A stretch of DNA of 64,000 nucleotides. It comes from Xanthobacter sp. NM-59 (GTDB taxonomy: Bacteria; Pseudomonadota; Alphaproteobacteria; Rhizobiales; Xanthobacteraceae). The stretch lies in NCBI RefSeq assembly GCF_021401125.1, contig NZ_JACBFQ010000014.1, positions 1 through 64,000 on the forward strand. The letters are read 5' to 3'. Below, in pieces: positions 9,203 to 16,817 of the stretch (its first letter is position 1; every line of letters starts with the position of its first letter). The translations under genes and the position numbers were made by a program. Under the pieces are notes generated by a model. That model ran no database searches, was not told the DNA's origin, and worked only from the letters and a program-made list of their open reading frames with translations.

Positions 9203-9667
9203 ATGGAAACCGAAGTCGCACAGAACGAAGCCACAGGCGAAGTCGTCGCCTACGCCATCTGCAGCATGAGCGACATCCCGAGCCAGAGGGCGCGGGGGTT
9301 TCAACTGGTGCGCCTCGACGAGAACGGCCAGGAGCAGCCGTTCAACATCGTCGTGGTGCGCTGGGGCAAGCAGGTGTTCGGCTATGAGAACATCTGCCCC
9401 CACCAGCAGGTGAACCTGGACTGGGAGCGAAACCAGTTCATGGATCCGAACGGCATCCGCCTCATGTGCGGCAAGCACGGCGCCCTGTTCGAGATCGGCA
9501 CCGGCACCTGCCTCGACGGCCCCTGCAAGGGCGAGGGCCTCACCCCCGTGCCCCTGGCGGTGCTCGACAACGACATCTGCGTGGTCGGCATCCCCCTCGC
9601 GGAGGACGTGGATGACGACGACGAGGAGGAAATCACCTCCTGCTCGGACGAGGGCGGCGGCGTCTGA
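9203..9667 (+). CDS. Rieske-type [2Fe-2S] ferredoxin
   Basis: A protein of 154 residues with cluster ligands C65-P-H67 and C89-G-K-H92. The tail is strongly acidic (DVDDDDEEEITS). An in-frame GTG five codons upstream is possible; the ATG has GAGG at better spacing. It is paralogous to the minus-strand Rieske protein at 27.4 kb, sharing VYAIC/AYAIC, FNIVVVR/FRIVVVR, CGKHGALF/CGRHGALF and GPCK. Probably a soluble electron carrier for the adjacent flavoprotein. Confidence 0.9.
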   Translation: METEVAQNEATGEVVAYAICSMSDIPSQRARGFQLVRLDENGQEQPFNIVVVRWGKQVFGYENICPHQQVNLDWERNQFMDPNGIRLMCGKHGALFEIGTGTCLDGPCKGEGLTPVPLAVLDNDICVVGIPLAEDVDDDDEEEITSCSDEGGGV

Positions 9668-9793
9668 GCGCCCGCGCGAACCGGATCCGGATGGGCCGCG
9701 CTCGTCCGGATCGAAGGCCTCGGCGAGGCCGTCCAGGCTGTTTCAGCGTTTCTATGAATACTGAAACCGTCGACTTTTTACCGCACTTCATTC

Positions 9794-9830
9794 CCGGCGC
9801 ACCGGTTCCCACCTCGCTCGGAAGCATCCG
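9794..9830 (+). repeat. degenerate AACCGGT-type intergenic element
   Basis: GCACCGGTTCCCACCTCGCTCGG is a diverged copy of the element seen before fixX. A weak inverted repeat (GTTTCAG/CTGAAAC, 9740-9767) lies just upstream. The rest of the 357-base convergent gap holds only the terminator for the minus-strand gene. Confidence 0.4.
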
Positions 9831-9964
9831 CGGTCAATGTGATATCCGGCGCGAATGGCCTAAGGCCGGCCGGCATGACGGCGGCAGTGGCAGCGTCACT
9901 TCCGGTGCGGCCGCGGCCGACAGCACGCCCCTCTTTCCCAACCCCTTCGCGACACGCCGCCCAA

Positions 9965-9993
9965 AACGAAACGGGGGTGCCAGGCACCCCCGT
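9965..9993 (-). terminator. rho-independent terminator of the minus-strand 195-residue gene
   Basis: ACGGGGGTGC (9971-9980) pairs with GCACCCCCGT (9984-9993) around a three-base loop. On the minus strand it is followed by TTCGTTTTGG. Confidence 0.8.
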
Positions 9994-10024
9994 CGTCCGC
10001 GTCGGAGACCGCTTTCGGCGTGGT

Positions 10025-10612
10025 TCAGACCGGCCGGTTCTCGTTGCGGTTCTTCACCGGCTCCATGACCGAGAGGCCCTGCTCATAGGTGATGGGCTCG
10101 AAATTGTCGCTCCAGGCCTGCGCGGCGGCCAGCACCACCTCGGTCTTGCCGGCGGTGTCGAGCTTCTTGGTGTCGTTCTTGTCGATGCTGAGGAGATCGG
10201 TCATCTCCTTCCACACGGTGGATTCATCGCACGGCAGCACATAAAACTTCTTATCGCCGACGGAAACGAGATACTTCTTCAGAAGGTCGATGTTGTTGGC
10301 GAAGATGAAGTACTTGCCGTCGGGGCCGAGCGCGTCGCCGAGCACATCGGCCACGTCCTTCAGGAAGGCGAAGTTCTGCAGGTAGCCGGCAAGCACCGGA
10401 ATGGTGTCCTTGCCTTCCTCGCCCACGGTGATCACCTGCTCCATGACGGTTTCCGGCGGGCGCTTCTCATCGGCGAGCTGGGCCTGGAACTTCAGGGCGA
10501 TGTCCCCACGGAAGCCGAAACGGCCCGGCTTCGTCTGCTGCTTCAGCACGGCGTTGAGCAGGCGGCCTTCCTTTTCCAGCCGGCCGAGGGGGGTTTCGTC
10601 GATCGCGGTCAT
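10025..10612 (-). CDS. unknown protein with its own nif-type promoter
   Basis: A protein of 195 residues, MTAIDETPLGRLEKEGRLL. It is a mixed alpha/beta sequence with patches such as FGFRGDIALKFQAQL, KYFIFANNIDLLKKYL and KKFYVLPCDES. It has a single conserved-looking cysteine and no signal peptide or membrane helix. I do not recognise the family. It is monocistronic, bounded by a strong terminator, and divergent from the iscA-nifU-nifS operon; a sigma-54-like promoter lies 86 bases upstream. This suggests a nitrogen-fixation-specific function not yet named. Confidence 0.75.
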   Translation of the reverse strand: MTAIDETPLGRLEKEGRLLNAVLKQQTKPGRFGFRGDIALKFQAQLADEKRPPETVMEQVITVGEEGKDTIPVLAGYLQNFAFLKDVADVLGDALGPDGKYFIFANNIDLLKKYLVSVGDKKFYVLPCDESTVWKEMTDLLSIDKNDTKKLDTAGKTEVVLAAAQAWSDNFEPITYEQGLSVMEPVKNRNENRPV

Positions 10613-10697
10613 GTCTGGTCTCCGAGTTGTCACGCACGACGCTTCTTGGCACAGGTGGCGCGGCGCACGGCCTGCGCGGACGCAAGCGCGATCCTCA

Positions 10698-10713
10698 TGC
10701 AAGTGCTTTGCCG
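10698..10713 (-). promoter_or_regulatory. candidate sigma-54 promoter for the divergent 195-residue gene
   Basis: On the minus strand CGGCAAAGCACTTGCA has GG-N10-GC and TTGCA. It differs from the consensus at position 1, and by A for C in CAC. The NifA site at 10896-10911 could serve it as well as the plus-strand operon. Confidence 0.6.
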
Positions 10714-10895
10714 AAGCCGAATGTCGCAAAGACGAAAACGTCGCCCGCTCGCACCGGGCACCCCCTCAATCCCGCCGACGACACGGCACCACGCGGCCAA
10801 CCCCTTGCCGGCTCGCGGTTTCGGGCCCGCCGCCGTCCGCGCACGGGCTGCGACATCGCGCCTCGCACGGACGCCGCGCCGCATCATCCCGGAGC

Positions 10896-10911
10896 TGTCC
10901 GAAACCCAACA
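10896..10911. promoter_or_regulatory. NifA upstream activator site in the divergent iscA-nifU-nifS control region
   Basis: TGTCCGAAACCCAACA is an exact TGT-N10-ACA. It lies 61 bases before the plus-strand -24 element and about 185 bases from the minus-strand promoter. Confidence 0.78.
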
Positions 10912-10945
10912 CGCGTCGGAAACGCAACAGCTGCGTTCCAAAAAA

Positions 10946-10959
10946 TTGATATAAATCAG
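10946..10959. promoter_or_regulatory. FNR/FixK-type box
   Basis: TTGATATAAATCAG matches TTGAT-N4-ATCAA at 9 of 10 defined bases. It lies 12 bases before the -24/-12 element, inside the NifA-promoter loop, an unusual arrangement that could add oxygen control. Confidence 0.6.
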
Positions 10960-10971
10960 TTCATTGGCGAA

Positions 10972-10987
10972 TGGCACGCGGTTTGCT
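10972..10987 (+). promoter_or_regulatory. sigma-54 promoter of the iscA-nifU-nifS operon
   Basis: TGGCACGCGGTTTGCT is a perfect RpoN promoter, 43 bases before the iscA start codon. Confidence 0.93.
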
Positions 10988-11029
10988 TGACCTCAACCCA
11001 AAGCGTACCAAGCACCGAAGGTCGAGCCG

Positions 11030-11350
11030 ATGATCAATTTGACCGACAGCGCACTGCATGCCGTCCGCGAGGCCATCAGCAGCGCCCCAGAACCCATGGG
11101 TGGTCTGCGCATCATGGTCGAGGCGGGCGGATGTGCCGGATACAAGTACATGATGGGCCTCGTCAATGACGGAGAGCCCGACGACACCGTGATCGAGCGC
11201 GAAGGCGTGAAGGTGTTCGTGGACATGAACAGTCACGACCTCCTGGCCGGCACCACCATCGACTTCGTGGTGGCCCTGGAAGGCTCGGGCTTCACCTTCG
11301 AAAACCCGAACGCCACCTCCAGCTGCTCCTGCGGCAAGTCTTTCGGCTGA
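11030..11350 (+). CDS. IscA/HesB-type Fe-S assembly protein, nif-specific
   Basis: A protein of 106 residues with the canonical A-type carrier cysteines C35 (GGCAGYKY), C99 and C101 (SSCSCGKSFG). A-type carriers accept clusters or iron from the NifU/NifS machinery and pass them to apo-targets. As first gene of the NifA-controlled operon ahead of nifU and nifS it fits the role called IscA-nif. Length and motif spacing are normal. The start is the only ATG that gives the full domain. Confidence 0.93.
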   Translation: MINLTDSALHAVREAISSAPEPMGGLRIMVEAGGCAGYKYMMGLVNDGEPDDTVIEREGVKVFVDMNSHDLLAGTTIDFVVALEGSGFTFENPNATSSCSCGKSFG

Positions 11351-11431
11351 GCCCGAACCGGCCGCCCGGCCCCGCCGGGCGCGTCCACCAGAGCCTGAAC
11401 GAAACGAACCCCTTACGAAGAGGACAGTGCG

Positions 11432-11779
11432 ATGTTGGCCGAGACCGAGGCGCTCAAGACCGAAGAGCACAAGACCAAGTCCGACCGTCAGGCCGAGCGC
11501 GAGGCGATCATCCGCGCCGTCATCGACGAGGTTCGCCCGAACTTGAAGCGCGATGGCGGCGACTGCGAGCTGGTCGAGATCGACGGCAACAAGGTCATGG
11601 TCAAGATGACCGGCGCCTGTGTCTTCTGCAAGCTGGCCAGTGAGACCATCGAGGGCATCCAGTCGAAGATCGTGGAGCGCCTGGGTGAGTTGGTGCGCCT
11701 TATCCCGGTGGCTGGCAGCCTGAACAAGCCGCTGGTGAACCTGAAGGCCCCCACCCCGGCCCCGACCCCGGCGCAGTGA
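11432..11779 (+). CDS. nifU: short NifU: Nfu-type C-terminal domain only
   Basis: A protein of 115 residues, carrying the Nfu domain: REAIIRAVIDEVRPNLKRDGGD then the cluster motif GACVFCKLAS (C63, C66). Azotobacter-type NifU has an N-terminal IscU-like scaffold and a central [2Fe-2S] domain of about 200 further residues; both are absent here. This short form is known in several alphaproteobacterial nif clusters. It probably acts as a [4Fe-4S] carrier downstream of NifS. The tail is Pro/Ala-rich. Confidence 0.9.
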   Translation: MLAETEALKTEEHKTKSDRQAEREAIIRAVIDEVRPNLKRDGGDCELVEIDGNKVMVKMTGACVFCKLASETIEGIQSKIVERLGELVRLIPVAGSLNKPLVNLKAPTPAPTPAQ

Positions 11780-11819
11780 GCTCCGGGCCGTCCACCGCAG
11801 GATCATGAGGGGAGTTGCC

Positions 11820-13013
11820 GTGTCGCCCGTCTATCTCGACAACAATGCGACGACCCGGACCGATCCGGCGGTGGTTCAGGCCATGCTGCCGTTCTTTTCG
11901 GAGCATTTCGGCAACGCCTCCTCCACCCACGTCTTCGGCGAGAAGGTGGGCGAGGCGCTGCGGGCCGCGCGCAAGCAGCTGCAGGCCCTGCTCGGCGCCG
12001 CCTATGATCACGAGATCATCTTCACCTCGGGCGGCACGGAATCCGACAATGCCGCCCTCCTCTCCGCCCTTGAGGGTCAGGAGGGGCGCGACGAGATCGT
12101 GACCACCAAGGTGGAGCACCAGGCCATCCTCGCCGTGGTGGCGCACCTGGAAAAGACGCGCGGCATCAAGGTCCACCAGATCGGCGTGGACCGCCAGGGC
12201 CGGCTGGACATGGACGCCTATGCGGCCGCCCTCGGCCCGCGCACAGCCCTTGCCTCGGTGATGTGGGCGAACAACGAGACCGGCACCCTCTTCCCCGTGA
12301 ACGAGCTGGCCCAGATGGCCCATGCGGCTGGGGCACTGTTCCACAGCGACGCCGTGCAGGCCGTGGGCAAGGTGCCCATGGACCTCAAGTCCATGGAGAT
12401 CGACATGCTGTCGCTCTCCGGACACAAGCTGCATGGTCCCAAGGGCATCGGCGCGCTCTATGTGAAGAAGGGCGTGAAGTTCAAGCCGCTCATCCGCGGC
12501 GGACATCAGGAACGCGGCCGGCGCGGCGGCACGGAGAATGTGCCGGGCATCATCGGCCTCGGCGCCGCGGCGGAACTGGCGCTGGCGCACTTGGAGGAAG
12601 AATCCACCCGGGTGAAGGCCCTGCGCGACCGGCTGGAACAGGGCGTGCTGCAGCAGATTCCGCACACTTTGCTCAATGGCGAACCCGGCAACCGCCTGCC
12701 CAACACCGCCAATATCGCCTTTGAATATCTGGATGGCGAAGCGGTCCTCACCCATCTCAACCGGGCCGGCATCGCCACCTCCACCGGCTCCGCCTGCACC
12801 TCCGGCTCGACCGAGCCTTCCCATGTGCTGCGGGCCATGGATCTGCCCGCCACCGCGCTCCACGGCGCCATCCGCTTCTCGCTGTCGCGCGAGAATTCGG
12901 GGGAGGATGTGGACCGCGTGCTGGAGGTGCTGCCGGACATCATCACCAAGCTTCGGGACATGTCCCCGGCATGGAAGAACCGGCAGGGCGAGCCTGCCTC
13001 CTCCCATGCCTGA
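11820..13013 (+). CDS. nifS: NifS cysteine desulfurase
   Basis: A protein of 397 residues beginning VYLDNNATT. The PLP lysine is K203 in LSGHKLHGPKG. The persulfide cysteine is C326 in GSACTSGS, the short class I loop of true NifS. It takes sulfur from cysteine for nitrogenase Fe-S clusters. A GTG start is chosen because AGGGGAG lies five bases upstream; an in-frame ATG five codons earlier overlaps that ribosome site. It lies between nifU and nifT. Confidence 0.96.
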   Translation: MSPVYLDNNATTRTDPAVVQAMLPFFSEHFGNASSTHVFGEKVGEALRAARKQLQALLGAAYDHEIIFTSGGTESDNAALLSALEGQEGRDEIVTTKVEHQAILAVVAHLEKTRGIKVHQIGVDRQGRLDMDAYAAALGPRTALASVMWANNETGTLFPVNELAQMAHAAGALFHSDAVQAVGKVPMDLKSMEIDMLSLSGHKLHGPKGIGALYVKKGVKFKPLIRGGHQERGRRGGTENVPGIIGLGAAAELALAHLEEESTRVKALRDRLEQGVLQQIPHTLLNGEPGNRLPNTANIAFEYLDGEAVLTHLNRAGIATSTGSACTSGSTEPSHVLRAMDLPATALHGAIRFSLSRENSGEDVDRVLEVLPDIITKLRDMSPAWKNRQGEPASSHA

Positions 13014-13029
13014 TCCCCTTTTCCCCTTC

Positions 13030-13062
13030 GCGCGCGGCCGTGCCTCCACGGGCACCGCGCGC
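13030..13062. other. intercistronic hairpin between nifS and nifT
   Basis: GCGCGCGG and CCGCGCGC enclose an inner GTGCC/GGCAC stem. There is no T tract, so it is more likely an mRNA stability or processing element than a terminator. Confidence 0.55.
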
Positions 13063-13145
13063 TTCCGGAATGACCGCCAGGGGCGCGCCGCGCGCTCCGG
13101 CCATGGTCGCAGCGGCGAGTTGAACTCGATCCAGGAGCCCAACGT

Positions 13146-13361
13146 ATGAAAATCATGATTCGCCGTTCCCCGGAGATGGGTCTGTCGATCTATGTCCCGA
13201 AGAAGGACCTCGAGGAGCCGATCGTGGAGAGCGAGCACGAAACCCTGTGGGGCGGCTGGATCAAGATCGCCAACGGCTGGGTGCTGGAGCTGCCCGAGAT
13301 GGCGGCTGACACCTCCCTGCCGATCACCGTGAACGCCCGCAAACGCGGCGAAGACGAGTAA
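13146..13361 (+). CDS. nifT: NifT/FixU family protein
   Basis: A protein of 71 residues: [24 protein letters not shown] then the family-typical [18 protein letters not shown]. NifT/FixU is a small soluble protein of unknown biochemical role, found beside nif genes. AGGAG lies eight bases before the ATG. Only five bases separate it from the SIR2-like gene, so the two are probably co-translated. Confidence 0.95.
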   Translation: MKIMIRRSPEMGLSIYVPKKDLEEPIVESEHETLWGGWIKIANGWVLELPEMAADTSLPITVNARKRGEDE

Positions 13362-13366
13362 GCACC

Positions 13367-14242
13367 ATGAACCTGCCCCTCCCCCCCGGGGACATCCTCA
13401 AGCTCGCCGATGCGGAAGCGGTTCTCGCGGACGTGGCGCGCGAGCTGCCTTCGGGCAACATCGTCCCCTATCTCGGCCCCGCCATCAGCGAGGGAGTCAA
13501 TCCGGCCGTCCCCATGACTCCGGACGCCCTCGCGGCCTTCTTCGCCACCAAGGTGGCTCTGCCGAAGCGCGCCAAGGGCAACCCCTGGGCCTCGGCGCAG
13601 CACATCGAGGGCACGAAGCTCCGGGCCACCGTGGTCGCCTTGATGACGGAAGCCTTCACGCCGAAGGTGGAGCCCACCGCGCTCCATCGCCTTCTCGCGT
13701 CGCTGCCGCTGCCGGTCATCGTGGACACCTGGTATGACGGGACCATGCGCACGGCGCTCGCCGGGCGCTCGGACTGGGGTGAGGTGCAGGGCATCAGCCG
13801 CGCCGGCATCGGCGAGGACCGCTGGTATCGCTTCTACGATGCCGCCGGCGCCGAATCCAACCGCGATGCCGCCGAGAGCTGGAGCACCATTCTCTACACG
13901 CCCCACGGCAGCGTCGCGCCCGCCAAGAACTACCTCATCTCCGACGCGGACTATGTGGAAGTTCTGACCGAGATCGACATCCAGACGCCGATCCCCGACA
14001 TCATCAAGCACCGCCGCACGGAACGGACCTTCCTGTTCCTCGGCTGTCGCTTCCACGACCAGATGCTGCGCAACTATGCGCGGCAGATTTCCAAGCGCTC
14101 GCGCACACCTCACTTCGCGCTGGTGAACCCGGACGAGCTCACCAAGAACGAATTGAAGTTCCTGCTGGAGTACGCCATTACGCCCATCGCCGTTCCCACG
14201 CCCCGCGCCATCGAGATCATCATCGAAAACGCCAAGGCCTGA
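13367..14242 (+). CDS. SIR2-like fold protein in the nif operon, probably without normal NAD chemistry
   Basis: A protein of 291 residues with the layout of a SIR2-like (SIR2_2-type) domain. VPYLGPAIS (33-41) stands where GAGAS is expected, VDTWYDG (119-125) where T-N-Y-D is expected, a kept HGS (180-182), ISDADY (191-196), and [18 protein letters not shown] where FLGYSLDDP is typical. The catalytic-site Asn is thus Trp122, and the Gly-rich NAD loop is altered. It follows nifT by five bases and ends at a strong terminator. Assignment is by motif order; a role in nitrogenase maturation or protection is inference. Confidence 0.72.
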   Translation: MNLPLPPGDILKLADAEAVLADVARELPSGNIVPYLGPAISEGVNPAVPMTPDALAAFFATKVALPKRAKGNPWASAQHIEGTKLRATVVALMTEAFTPKVEPTALHRLLASLPLPVIVDTWYDGTMRTALAGRSDWGEVQGISRAGIGEDRWYRFYDAAGAESNRDAAESWSTILYTPHGSVAPAKNYLISDADYVEVLTEIDIQTPIPDIIKHRRTERTFLFLGCRFHDQMLRNYARQISKRSRTPHFALVNPDELTKNELKFLLEYAITPIAVPTPRAIEIIIENAKA

Positions 14243-14258
14243 ACGCGAAGCTTCCATC

Positions 14259-14296
14259 GCGGGGCCCGTCTGCGCAGACGGGCCCCGCTTTCTTTT
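14259..14296 (+). terminator. very strong terminator ending the iscA-nifU-nifS-nifT-SIR2 operon
   Basis: GCGGGGCCCGTCTGC is followed immediately by its exact complement (14274-14288), then TTTCTTTT. A 15-bp uninterrupted stem with a T-rich tail. Confidence 0.93.
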
Positions 14297-14410
14297 GGCG
14301 CCTGCCCTTCGGGCCCCGCCGGCCGCCTCCGTATTTTCCCGGAATGGCGGCGGGCCTTGCGATGAAGTAGAGGGTGCAGTGTCGTGCGCTCCGTTCACTT
14401 CCGACGCACG

Positions 14411-14426
14411 TGTAACTTTTCCAACA
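14411..14426. promoter_or_regulatory. NifA site 1 of nifB
   Basis: TGTAACTTTTCCAACA, exact TGT-N10-ACA, about 95 bases before the -24 element. Confidence 0.82.
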
Positions 14427-14448
14427 TGTCATGACCGCCCTGCCCCGC

Positions 14449-14464
14449 TGTTTGGAACGCGACA
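14449..14464. promoter_or_regulatory. NifA site 2 of nifB
   Basis: TGTTTGGAACGCGACA, a second exact TGT-N10-ACA, 38 bases after the first. Two consensus sites in tandem make chance unlikely. Confidence 0.8.
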
Positions 14465-14519
14465 GAGCCGCATTGACATAACCCACTGACAATTTAGACG
14501 AATTCTCCGCCGCCCAAGC

Positions 14520-14535
14520 TGGCACGCGAGTTGCT
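14520..14535 (+). promoter_or_regulatory. sigma-54 promoter of the nifB operon
   Basis: TGGCACGCGAGTTGCT, a perfect -24/-12 element, 55 bases before the nifB ATG. Confidence 0.94.
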
Positions 14536-14589
14536 CCACAAGGCCCAGGATAAGTTTTTGGGATCCTGCTGAGAGCAAGGAGCAGAACC

Positions 14590-16152
14590 ATGGACGCGAC
14601 GACACAGCACGAGGGCGATGCCATTGGCATGTCCGACAAGCTCGCGGAGATCATGCAGTCGAAGGCCGAGCACCAGGGTTGCGGCACCTCCGGTGGTTCG
14701 GGCAAGGCCAGCTGCGGCTCGTCCGCCGGCCAGGGCGACCTGCCCACCGAGATCTGGGAGAAGGTGAAGAACCATCCCTGCTACTCGGAAGAGGCGCACC
14801 ATCACTACGCCCGCATGCACGTTGCCGTGGCCCCCGCCTGCAACATCCAGTGCAACTACTGCAATCGCAAGTATGACTGCGCCAATGAGAGCCGCCCCGG
14901 CGTCGTCTCCGAGAAGCTGACCCCTGAGCAGGCCGCCAAGAAGGTGCTGGCCGTGGCCTCCACCATTCCGCAGATGACCGTGCTCGGCATCGCCGGCCCG
15001 GGCGACCCGCTCGCCAACCCGGAAAAGACCTTCAAGACCTTCGAGCTGATCAACAAGACCGCTCCGGACATCAAGCTCTGCCTCTCCACCAACGGTCTGG
15101 CCCTGCCTGACCATGTGGAGACCATCGCCGGCTTCAACGTCGACCATGTAACCATCACCATCAACATGGTGGACCCGGAAGTCGGCGCGAAGATCTATCC
15201 GTGGGTGTTCTGGAAGCACAAGCGCTATACCGGCTACGAGGCGGCCAAGATCCTCACCGATCGCCAGCTTCAGGGCCTGGAAATGCTCACCGAGCGTGGC
15301 ATCCTGTGCAAGATCAACTCGGTCATGATCCCCGGCATCAACGACAACCACCTGGTTGAGGTGAACCGGGCCGTGAAGTCGCGCGGCGCCTTCCTGCACA
15401 ACATCATGCCCCTCATCTCCTCGCCCGAGCACGGCACCGTGTTCGGCCTCAACGGCCAGCGCGGCCCGACCGCCCAGGAGCTCAAGGCGCTCCAGGACCG
15501 GTGCGAAGGCGAGATGAACATGATGCGTCACTGCCGCCAGTGCCGCGCCGACGCCGTGGGCCTCCTGGGCGAGGACCGCTCGGCCGAGTTCACCACCGAC
15601 AAGATCATGGCCATGGAGGTCAATTACGACCTTGAGAGCCGCCAGGCCTACCAGGCCCTGGTGGAGGAAGAGCGCGTCGCCAAGGTGGCCGCCAAGCAGC
15701 AGGAGCTTGAGAGCCTCGCCGGCGAGCAGAGCGACATCAAGCTCCTGGTCGCGGTCGCCACCAAGGGCTCGGGACTGGTGAACGAGCACTTCGGCCACGC
15801 CAAGGAGTTCCAGGTGTGGGAGCTCTCCACCGCCGGTGCCAAGTTCGTCGGCCACCGCCGCGTGGACCTCTACTGCCAGGGCGGCTACGGCGAGGAAGAC
15901 TCGCTGGAGACCATCATCCGCGCCATCAACGACTGCCACGCGGTGTTCGTGGCGAAGATCGGCGGATGCCCGAAGGCGGACCTCATCAAGGCCGGCATCG
16001 AGCCCGTGGACCAGTTCGCCCACGAATTCATCGAGAAGTCGGCCATCACCTGGTTCAAGGACTACCTGGCCAAGGTGAAGAGCGGCGAGATCGAGCACAC
16101 CGTGCGCGGTGACGCCGAGATCCGCCAGGGCGCCCTCATCAGCGCCGCCTGA
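14590..16152 (+). CDS. nifB: NifB, radical SAM NifB-co synthase with NafY/NifX-like C-terminal domain
   Basis: A protein of 520 residues. The SAM cluster motif is C84-NIQ-C88-NY-C91 in [16 protein letters not shown], followed by family motifs [15 protein letters not shown] and [10 protein letters not shown]. From about residue 390 a C-terminal cofactor-binding domain starts ([25 protein letters not shown]). NifB builds the 8Fe-9S-C precursor of FeMo-co. The first 50 residues are Cys/Gly/Ser-rich. AAGGAG precedes the ATG. First gene of the long operon. Confidence 0.97.
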   Translation: MDATTQHEGDAIGMSDKLAEIMQSKAEHQGCGTSGGSGKASCGSSAGQGDLPTEIWEKVKNHPCYSEEAHHHYARMHVAVAPACNIQCNYCNRKYDCANESRPGVVSEKLTPEQAAKKVLAVASTIPQMTVLGIAGPGDPLANPEKTFKTFELINKTAPDIKLCLSTNGLALPDHVETIAGFNVDHVTITINMVDPEVGAKIYPWVFWKHKRYTGYEAAKILTDRQLQGLEMLTERGILCKINSVMIPGINDNHLVEVNRAVKSRGAFLHNIMPLISSPEHGTVFGLNGQRGPTAQELKALQDRCEGEMNMMRHCRQCRADAVGLLGEDRSAEFTTDKIMAMEVNYDLESRQAYQALVEEERVAKVAAKQQELESLAGEQSDIKLLVAVATKGSGLVNEHFGHAKEFQVWELSTAGAKFVGHRRVDLYCQGGYGEEDSLETIIRAINDCHAVFVAKIGGCPKADLIKAGIEPVDQFAHEFIEKSAITWFKDYLAKVKSGEIEHTVRGDAEIRQGALISAA

Positions 16153-16171
16153 AGCTTCCCATCGGATCGGA

Positions 16172-16198
16172 CCGGGGCATTCCGCGCGAATGCCCCGG
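16172..16198. other. hairpin between nifB and fdxN
   Basis: CCGGGGCATTC pairs with GAATGCCCCGG across a five-base loop. There is no T tract. Probably an mRNA processing or stabilising element rather than a full terminator. Confidence 0.6.
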
Positions 16199-16229
16199 CT
16201 CCAGCGCAAAGCCAACAGAGGACCAAGCC

Positions 16230-16454
16230 ATGGCGCTGAAGATCGTCGCCTCGCAATGCACCAGCTGCTCGGCCTGCGAGCCGGAATGCCCCAACGTGGC
16301 CATCTTCGAGAAGAACGGCACGTTCGTGATCGATCCCGCGAAGTGCACCGAGTGCATCGGCCACTATGACGCGCCCCAGTGCGCCGCGGTGTGCCCCGTG
16401 GACGACACCTGCATCATCGACAATTCCTACCCCCGCTATCAGCCGCCCGCATAG
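16230..16454 (+). CDS. fdxN: 2[4Fe-4S] ferredoxin FdxN
   Basis: A protein of 74 residues with two cluster motifs: [12 protein letters not shown] at residues 9-20, and [18 protein letters not shown] near 37-54, where the extended loop between the second and third cysteines is typical of nif-linked FdxN. It is a small electron carrier, required with NifB in cofactor synthesis in other diazotrophs. Immediately downstream of nifB. Confidence 0.95.
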   Translation: MALKIVASQCTSCSACEPECPNVAIFEKNGTFVIDPAKCTECIGHYDAPQCAAVCPVDDTCIIDNSYPRYQPPA

Positions 16455-16465
16455 GATCCGCGCCG

Positions 16466-16783
16466 ATGAACTTCTCTCTCACGCCCGCCGCCAAGCGCTT
16501 CATCCGCCTCATGATCATGAGCGACGGCGGCCCCGGCGCCGGGTTCCGCATGGCGGTGTCGCCGGGCGGATGCTCGGGCCTCAATGCCGAGATCGCGGTG
16601 CTGCCGGAACCCACCCCGGGCGACGCCGTGGTGGAGCGCGAAGGCCTCAAATTCTTCCTGCCGGCCGAAAGCCGGCTGCTGCTGGACGGCGTGACGGTGG
16701 ACTTCACCGACACCCCCGCCAAGACCGGCCTCGTGTTCCACGACCCGAAGGCCACCGGCACCTGCTCCTCGCACGCGCACTGA
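16466..16783 (+). CDS. IscA/HesB-like protein with an altered C-terminal ligand motif
   Basis: A protein of 105 residues, clearly A-type (SPGGCSGLNAEI for the first cysteine). The usual C-terminal C-x-C is replaced by TGTCSSHAH: one cysteine with two histidines. This could give a different metal site or a carrier of other specificity. It begins 11 bases after the fdxN stop and is co-transcribed with nifB-fdxN. Paralogous to the canonical IscA at 11.0 kb. Confidence 0.9.
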   Translation: MNFSLTPAAKRFIRLMIMSDGGPGAGFRMAVSPGGCSGLNAEIAVLPEPTPGDAVVEREGLKFFLPAESRLLLDGVTVDFTDTPAKTGLVFHDPKATGTCSSHAH

Positions 16784-16817
16784 GCGCGGCGGGATCAGCG
16801 GATCGACGAGGATGGGG

